DNA of 10,872 bases from Desulfovibrionaceae bacterium (GTDB taxonomy: Bacteria; Desulfobacterota; Desulfovibrionia; Desulfovibrionales; Desulfovibrionaceae), in NCBI GenBank assembly GCA_017613475.1, contig JAGADT010000185.1:1-10872 (forward strand), read 5' to 3'. The notes beneath the pieces are model-generated. The model did not search any database and was not told where the DNA came from. It was given only the letters and a program-made list of their open reading frames with translations. A program made the position numbers and the translations under genes. Below, one piece after another: positions 7,281 through 10,872 of the stretch. Positions within the stretch are counted from its first letter, which is position 1. Every line of letters starts with the position of its first letter.

Positions 7281-8524
7281 CAGCGTCTCCTGCCGCAGGA
7301 TTCTACGCGGACGAAGGGGATTTCGTAGGATTGGCGGCCGCCGTTGGCATCAGTGAAAATCCAGGAGCAGGGGGTGTTCTGTCCTGAACCTCGGCACATC
7401 ATTTGGGCGGCTCCCCAGCGCTCGCCATCAGAACAATAGGCGCCGGAAGAAGAAACGCGGAGGGTGCTTCCCTCCATGTGGGCGCGGGTTGTGCCTGTGC
7501 AGGTCCGTCCACCTCTGCGGCCTGAAGGATCAATGACAGTCCTCCGCCCGTAGCTCCCCTGGGGGCCAAAGCAAAAGCATTCCCGTACAATGCGCTTGGA
7601 AAAGTATTCAGGGCGCGTTCCCTGCCAGCAGCCTTCAAGAAAGTCCAGGCGGCCGGTCTGCACGGCTTCAGGAGGAATGCGAAGCTGCTCACCAGGACGG
7701 GATTTTCTGGAGGGTTCAGGCTTTGGAGGTGTCTTTTTTTCTGGTTTTGGCTCCGCCTTTTTTTCAGGTTTCACTGGCGCTGGCTGGGGAGGACGCGGAG
7801 GCGTTGCCTGCTTGGCAACGGAGATTTTTTCGGGCTTAGGTGCTTTTTGCGCTGCTGTTTTTTTAGGTTCTGGCTTTTTATCGGGGACGGCAGTCCGTGT
7901 TTTTGCCGCAGCTTTTTCAGGCTTTTCATTTTTTACGGGAGTCAGGGGAATGAGCTCCCAGAGCTGCACTGGCCCGGAAGTTTTCTTTGGTTCACTGACC
8001 GTAACGTCTGGCGCGGCGCTGTTTGGCCGGACCACATGGACGTCCTGTTTTTCCGGAGTGATAACATTGACGTCCGGGGCGGTACTCTTAGGCTGGACCA
8101 CGTTGACATCCGGCTTTCCAGGTGTGTTTACAGTCACACCCTGTGCGGGCTGTTCTGTAATGGTAACGTTTGGAGCCGTGCCGTTAGGCTGAACCACACG
8201 GACATCCGGTTTTTCCGGAGTGATAACATTGACGTCCGGGGTGGTGCCCTTGGGCTGGACCACGTTGATGTCCGGATTTTCAGGCGTAATCACGTTAACG
8301 TCAGGTGAGGTCCGCTCAATGATATGGACGTTAGGCGCTGTACTGTTGGGAAGTGAGATGTTGATATCAGGCTGGTCTGGGAGCGGGCGCACCACGGGAG
8401 CCTCTTGGATCTGGGGGGGGGAAGATGGCCTTACGGTCAGGTTATTTTCAGCTGCGGAGGCGGGTCCGGGGAAAAGTATACCCACGGTGCATAAAGTGAC
8501 GCAAAGGCGGGAAAGCGCGTTCAT
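7280..8524 (-). CDS. Secreted repeat protein with SrfA-type C-terminal domain
   Basis: The reading frame is open to 8605, but the ATG at 8524 is chosen. It has an AAAGGA ribosome site about 8 bases upstream and begins a clear Sec signal peptide (MNALSRLC, hydrophobic core, cleavage after ASA near residue 24). The 414-aa product then shows a tandem repeat of P-D-V-N-V-I type (about 52-178), a Pro/Lys/Ala-rich spacer (about 196-280) like the envelope-spanning part of TonB, and a Cys-rich C-terminal domain (293-414). That domain starts LDFLEGCW and has cysteines 342, 364, 377 and 386 with the same spacing as those of SrfA, plus C299, C316, C318 and C410. The TGA overlaps the srfB ATG (TGATG), so the two are translationally coupled. 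It is likely periplasmic or surface-directed. I know no established name; the function is unknown. Confidence 0.87.
   Translation of the reverse strand: MNALSRLCVTLCTVGILFPGPASAAENNLTVRPSSPPQIQEAPVVRPLPDQPDINISLPNSTAPNVHIIERTSPDVNVITPENPDINVVQPKGTTPDVNVITPEKPDVRVVQPNGTAPNVTITEQPAQGVTVNTPGKPDVNVVQPKSTAPDVNVITPEKQDVHVVRPNSAAPDVTVSEPKKTSGPVQLWELIPLTPVKNEKPEKAAAKTRTAVPDKKPEPKKTAAQKAPKPEKISVAKQATPPRPPQPAPVKPEKKAEPKPEKKTPPKPEPSRKSRPGEQLRIPPEAVQTGRLDFLEGCWQGTRPEYFSKRIVRECFCFGPQGSYGRRTVIDPSGRRGGRTCTGTTRAHMEGSTLRVSSSGAYCSDGERWGAAQMMCRGSGQNTPCSWIFTDANGGRQSYEIPFVRVESCGRRR
7286..7291 (-). promoter_or_regulatory. Shine-Dalgarno of srfB inside the preceding gene
   Basis: AGGAGA lies 5 bases before the ATG at 7280, within the last codons of the secreted-protein gene. 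It supports that ATG over the second Met three codons later and shows that srfB is translated from the same mRNA. Confidence 0.75.
7991..8371 (-). repeat. Tandem repeat coding for P-[DN]-[VI]-x-[VI] units
   Basis: About eleven units of mostly 10-12 residues alternate two types, PDVNVITPEK and PDVNVVQPKGTA, with one longer irregular stretch (about residues 118-137). At the DNA level the identical block ttttccggagtgataacatt occurs at 8049 and again at 8211, an offset of 162 bases or exactly 54 codons. This points to recent duplication. The alternating V/I pattern suggests short beta strands that stack or form an extended rod. Confidence 0.85.
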
Positions 8525-8641
8525 GGCATATTTCCTTTCAAAGGTCAGTGCTGAAGCATACTTGTCTTTTGGCGGTACGTTAGCCGACCTGTGCTGTTTA
8601 TGCAAGGAAAAGTGCTTGGGGGCTGGAAAGAAGTTGCCGCA

Positions 8642-8673
8642 TCTATGAAGGACTTTTTTGGGCTTTCTGTCAA
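8642..8673 (-). promoter_or_regulatory. Candidate promoter for the secreted-protein/srfB unit
   Basis: A perfect TTGACA (8668-8673) lies about 145 bases upstream of the chosen start of the secreted-protein gene, in the only stretch that could restart transcription after the tRNA terminator. The -10 box is poor: TTCATA at 18-base spacing or CATAGA at 20. The -35 box and the next four bases (TTGACAGAAA) are identical to those of the tRNA promoter. Location supports it more than sequence does. The rest of 8525-8767 shows no gene. Confidence 0.4.
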
Positions 8674-8712
8674 TGTTTAGGTGCGGCGTTGATTTGATGA
8701 AACTGAGCTAAG

Positions 8713-8733
8713 CTCGGCATGGGGATTGCCGAG
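8713..8733. repeat. Perfect 7-bp inverted repeat in intergenic region
   Basis: CTCGGCA (8713-8719) and TGCCGAG (8727-8733) form a perfect stem with a 7-base loop. No T run follows on either strand, so it is not a canonical terminator. A second small palindrome (gagct-a-agctc, 8705-8715) overlaps its left arm. It lies between the tRNA terminator and the candidate promoter at 8642-8673, a reasonable place for an operator or an mRNA structure, but the role is unknown. Confidence 0.4.
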
Positions 8734-8767
8734 TGCCACAGTGGAAAACAGCTGCGCTGAATCAAAT

Positions 8768-8798
8768 AAAAAAACCGGTGCCCCAAAGCACCGGTTTT
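8768..8798 (-). terminator. Rho-independent terminator after tRNA-Glu
   Basis: On the minus strand AAAACCGGTG (8789-8798) pairs perfectly with CACCGGTTTT (8771-8780) around an 8-base loop. The T run continues through 8768 (seven T in total). It lies 8 bases beyond the tRNA CCA end. It should stop both tRNA transcripts and any read-through from srfA, so the downstream genes need their own promoter. Confidence 0.92.
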
Positions 8799-8806
8799 CA
8801 TTCATG

Positions 8807-8882
8807 TGGCGTCACCAAGCAGGCTTGAACTGCTATTTGCGGCTTGAGAGGCCGCCCTCCTAACCAGTTAGAGGATGGTGAC
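8807..8882 (-). tRNA. tRNA-Glu (anticodon CTC)
   Basis: The 76-base gene folds as a complete cloverleaf. The 7-bp acceptor stem is GTCACCA/TGGTGAC, with discriminator G and an encoded CCA. T8 is present, the D arm is CTC/GAG, and the anticodon stem GCGGC/GCCGC encloses loop CTCTCAA (anticodon CTC, reading GAG). A 4-base variable loop (AAAT) precedes the T stem AGCAG/CTGCT with loop TTCAAGC. The first bases (GTC), the G discriminator and the arm lengths match bacterial tRNA-Glu. It has its own promoter and terminator and sits between srfA and the secreted-protein gene, all on the same strand. tRNA genes are frequent integration sites, but I see no integrase or duplicated tRNA 3' end in this window. 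Confidence 0.97.
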
Positions 8883-8887
8883 GTGAG

Positions 8888-8921
8888 AAAGCTAATATCT
8901 TTATCTGATATTTTCTGTCAA
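8888..8921 (-). promoter_or_regulatory. Sigma-70 promoter for tRNA-Glu
   Basis: A perfect -35 box TTGACA (8916-8921) and a -10 box TATTAG (8892-8897) are separated by 18 bases and lie directly before the tRNA. The predicted start of transcription falls a few bases before the mature 5' end at 8882. The -35 box begins 8 bases after the srfA stop, so the tRNA does not depend on srfA transcription. The spacer and -10 box contain a 6-bp inverted repeat (AATATC, 7 bases, GATATT). Confidence 0.75.
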
Positions 8922-8928
8922 GCATTTT

Positions 8929-10212
8929 TTAGGGCAGATGTATAAAACGTACAGGTTTTCCTTTGCCGTTTGTATCCCATGGGGTTCCATCGGCATTTGT
9001 TCCTCTGCAGAAGGCGGAATAGCCTTGCCTTGTGCAGTCGATGGACTGGGAGGGGTATGTATTGCCGCTTGTGCAGCGCTGTTCATCCAGAGAGAAGTGA
9101 ACGCCCTCTGCTGAGAGTTCCGCCCTGGCTGTTCCCCTGCAAATGTCTCCGCGCTCCAAAATTCGCGTGACAGCCTCGCCCTTTGCGTCAAACAGGAATT
9201 CCAGGGTAACGGGAGCGCCCGTACGCGCGTTCATGAGATCGGTTTCACAGCGCCAGCGTCCTTTTAGGAAGGCCAAGTCAGAGGGATTTTCAGGGATGCT
9301 TAATTCAGGCTTTTGATTTTCCTGTTTAGGTGGAACAGGCGGCGCTGGGGCAATCGCGGTGTTTGTTCTGCAAAGTTGAGCATGCCGTTTGAGGCGTTCC
9401 GTAAGGGAAGCCAGGGAACCGCGCAGAGCGGCGTTCTTTTCGCGCAGGGCGGCGGCTTGTTCTGCCTCATCGCCGCTCCAAAGAAGAGGAGCGTTAAAGA
9501 TAGTATGGCCGCTTAGGGTAGGCAGCCCGCCAAAGGAGGTCACCGCCAGGGCAGCCAGAAGCAGAAGCAGCAAAAGTGGCAGCAGCCAGAGCCAGCCTCC
9601 TCGGCGGCGGTTTCCTGGCTGTACTGGAGGTGGAGGAACTTCTCTCTCTTGCGGTGCGGCAGGGGGAATGGGATCTGCTTCCTGCATTTCTTCATGCACA
9701 GGAGGGCGTGGGGATTCATTACGCGGCATGGCCGGCGCAATACGGCAGAGATCCTGCGGGTCCGCACCAGGAGTGCCTGGGCCAAAGCCCCAGCAGGTGA
9801 ATACGGGCTGACCGCCTACGGCATACAGGCAGCTTTCGTCTGGAAAACGCAGGGCTAAATCGAGGATATGCCCGCGCATGGAGCGGGAAGGTTCGGGCTG
9901 TATGCGCAGTTCTTCAGCATAGCTGCGTAATTCAGAGGCCATATTAGCCAATGAGCTGCGCATGGCAGCCTGTTCGTCTTCGGTCAGGGAGAGGAGGGGC
10001 CTGACCAGTCCTTGAACTGGAGTGTACCAGTCTATGCTGTTGTTTTCATTGTTGCGGACAGGCTCGGCGAAGAGCAGTACGTAGCGGTCGCCAAGGCGTG
10101 GGTGGCGTTGAAGCATGGCACGGATCTGCGCGTAGCAGTCGCTTACGGCAATTCCCTGCCAGGCCAGGGCGTGCATTGAGCTGGCTGGCGTAGTGCAGAC
10201 AAGGTTGCTCAT
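8929..10212 (-). CDS. srfA: SrfA-like membrane protein with periplasmic four-cysteine domain
   Basis: This 427-aa protein precedes srfB and srfC, the place expected for srfA. Its N-terminal part (about 1-160) holds IDWYTPVQG near residue 60 and DLALRFPDESCLYAVGGQP near 118-136, which I recall as typical of SrfA proteins. Then come a Pro-rich linker (165-200), an RRR stop and one membrane segment (about 206-224), a short coiled coil (about 246-275), a Pro-rich spacer, and a C-terminal domain (312-427) starting LAFLKGRW with cysteines 358, 380, 393 and 402. Positive residues before the membrane segment predict a cytoplasmic N-terminus and a periplasmic C-terminus. The start overlaps the stop of the upstream gene, with no strong ribosome site of its own. 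The C-terminal domain recurs in the exported protein at 7280-8524. The biochemical role is unknown. Family assignment rests on remembered sequence style plus context. Confidence 0.77.
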   Translation of the reverse strand: MSNLVCTTPASSMHALAWQGIAVSDCYAQIRAMLQRHPRLGDRYVLLFAEPVRNNENNSIDWYTPVQGLVRPLLSLTEDEQAAMRSSLANMASELRSYAEELRIQPEPSRSMRGHILDLALRFPDESCLYAVGGQPVFTCWGFGPGTPGADPQDLCRIAPAMPRNESPRPPVHEEMQEADPIPPAAPQEREVPPPPVQPGNRRRGGWLWLLPLLLLLLLAALAVTSFGGLPTLSGHTIFNAPLLWSGDEAEQAAALREKNAALRGSLASLTERLKRHAQLCRTNTAIAPAPPVPPKQENQKPELSIPENPSDLAFLKGRWRCETDLMNARTGAPVTLEFLFDAKGEAVTRILERGDICRGTARAELSAEGVHFSLDEQRCTSGNTYPSQSIDCTRQGYSAFCRGTNADGTPWDTNGKGKPVRFIHLP

Positions 10213-10514
10213 TATATGGCACCGCCTTTTTCTTTGCCAGACTGGGGGACGGCGGGGACAATATCAGAAACGGGGATGCCTTCGCCCATCAGAAGCGTTT
10301 TTGCTTCACATGGGGTTTTATCAAGCCAGGTCTCACGTTCGTCAAGCTGGCGGAGCAGGCTCTTTTCGATGCGCTGTTCTTCAAGAAGGATGCTGGCCTC
10401 AAGGTTCATGGCCTGCTTGTGGATATCCCAGATTCGGTAGGCGCTGTAGAAAAGCAGCGCCAGAAGCGGGAGGCAGACAAGCAGGGGCACGGCGGATTTT
10501 TTTTCCGTGTTCAT
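10212..10514 (-). CDS. Small single-pass membrane protein with coiled coil, upstream of srfA
   Basis: The 100-aa product has a short basic N-terminus (MNTEKK), one hydrophobic segment at about residues 8-25, and a charged amphipathic helix at about residues 33-66 that looks like a coiled coil. A Pro-containing tail follows. The likely topology is N-terminus inside with the helix in the periplasm. No strong Shine-Dalgarno precedes the ATG at 10514, and no in-frame ATG/GTG/TTG lies between it and an upstream stop, so this is the best available start. Its TAA overlaps the ATG of srfA by one base (TAATG), which implies translational coupling and a shared function with SrfA, perhaps as a membrane partner. 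I do not recognise the family. A bacteriophage Rz-like spanin or FtsB/FtsL-like protein has a similar shape, but nothing in the context supports those. Confidence 0.8.
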   Translation of the reverse strand: MNTEKKSAVPLLVCLPLLALLFYSAYRIWDIHKQAMNLEASILLEEQRIEKSLLRQLDERETWLDKTPCEAKTLLMGEGIPVSDIVPAVPQSGKEKGGAI

Positions 10515-10611
10515 GGCGTTTTTTAGTTGGGTCCGCAGTGCGCTGGCCTGGCGAGGTCAGTGTACTGGACGGCCATGTTTGGAAGGTTTGGGTGGGAGAG
10601 ACTAGCTATAG

Positions 10612-10656
10612 AAAAAAATGCGTTCCCGACATGGAGAAAACAGCCTCCATGCCGGG
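10612..10656 (-). terminator. Rho-independent terminator after the partial gene
   Basis: Two 12-base arms (10645-10656 and 10625-10636) pair on the minus strand as CCCGGCATGGAG with CTCCATGTCGGG. There is one G-U wobble and an 8-base loop. A run of seven T (complement of 10612-10618) follows six bases beyond the stem. On the plus strand the right arm is followed by TTGTTTTTG, so the element could also stop plus-strand transcription. It separates the partial upstream gene from the srfA unit. Confidence 0.85.
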
Positions 10657-10669
10657 TTGTTTTTGTCGA

Positions 10670-10872
10670 TTACGCCTTGGTTGAGGCGATAATGGCCTGC
10701 ATTTCTGCTTCCTGTTGCCGTGTTTGTTTTTCAGCGGCGCGCTTTGCAGAGGAAATATCGTCTACGCGGCGGCTGAGATCGTTGGTCTTTTTCTGGGCTT
10801 TTTTTGCTGCTTCACTCTTGTAAGTCCGCTGCTGTTTTGGCTGCGCAGCCTCGCTATGATAGCGTTTCTGAG
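10670..10872 (-). CDS. C-terminal end of a charged Lys/Gln/Ala-rich protein (partial)
   Basis: The last 66 codons of a minus-strand gene run off the right edge of the window and end in TAA at 10670-10672. The visible peptide is strongly hydrophilic and helix-prone, rich in Lys, Gln, Ala, Glu and Arg (for example SEAAKKAQKKTNDLSRRV), with no membrane segment and no cysteine. This suggests a coiled-coil or flexible basic tail. A strong terminator follows 14 bases after the stop, so the gene probably ends its own transcription unit and is not necessarily part of the srf cluster. I do not recognise the family, and the start and main domain lie outside the window. The composition and the terminator support a real gene; the function is unknown. 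Confidence 0.7.
   Translation of the reverse strand, partial: QKRYHSEAAQPKQQRTYKSEAAKKAQKKTNDLSRRVDDISSAKRAAEKQTRQQEAEMQAIIASTKA

Noticed and set aside
6363..7328. Long plus-strand open frame (321 codons) opposite srfB
   Set aside because: It lies antisense to the N-terminal third of a well-supported SrfB gene. The predicted protein has no recognisable domain and there is no ribosome site; it is a by-product of codon bias in srfB.
7991..8371. CRISPR-like array
   Set aside because: The repeats are in frame, lack unique spacers of constant size, and encode a regular peptide repeat inside an open gene.
8525..8605. N-terminal extension of the secreted protein to the ATG at 8605
   Set aside because: The 27 extra residues are hydrophilic and would bury the signal peptide. 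The ATG at 8524 has a good Shine-Dalgarno and begins the signal peptide exactly.

Overview
This window comes from a Gram-negative bacterium of moderate to fairly high G+C. It carries a compact locus read entirely from the minus strand, so gene order runs from high to low coordinates. The core is a srfA/srfB/srfC-type cluster (COG4457 and COG4458 'putative virulence factor' families, named from the Salmonella srfABC genes). SrfB has the split ATPase motifs of the actin/Hsp70 fold, and SrfC is a large dynamin-like P-loop GTPase. The envelope proteins (N-terminal soluble part, Pro-rich linker, one membrane segment, then an exported domain) and the Sec signal peptide on one of them support a two-membrane cell. 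The tRNA gene encodes its own CCA. I cannot name the organism; a gamma- or deltaproteobacterium such as a Desulfovibrionaceae member is only a guess.

Layout in transcription order. (1) At the right edge is the C-terminal end of a charged, Lys/Gln/Ala-rich protein, closed by a strong intrinsic terminator (10612-10656). (2) A 100-aa membrane-anchored coiled-coil protein overlaps a SrfA-like 427-aa protein by one base (TAATG). (3) A tRNA-Glu(CTC) lies just after srfA, with its own TTGACA promoter and its own terminator. (4) A new unit begins with a secreted, repeat-containing 414-aa protein that overlaps srfB by one base (TGATG). (5) After 186 bp holding a hairpin and a perfect palindrome comes srfC, with a very strong Shine-Dalgarno. 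(6) After 133 bp comes a 403-aa protein with one membrane segment and a Sel1-like C-terminus. The last 52 bp hold nothing I can identify.

How the parts may work together (inference): SrfB (ATPase) and SrfC (GTPase) are cytoplasmic NTPases. SrfA, the 100-aa protein and the 403-aa protein would tether the system to the inner membrane. The exported 414-aa protein carries, after a beta-type tandem repeat and a TonB-like Pro/Lys spacer, a C-terminal domain homologous to the presumed periplasmic domain of SrfA: four cysteines have identical spacing in both. This suggests an NTP-driven trans-envelope apparatus, with a cysteine-rich domain used both membrane-anchored and exported. The shared domain and the repeat protein are the most novel aspects here.
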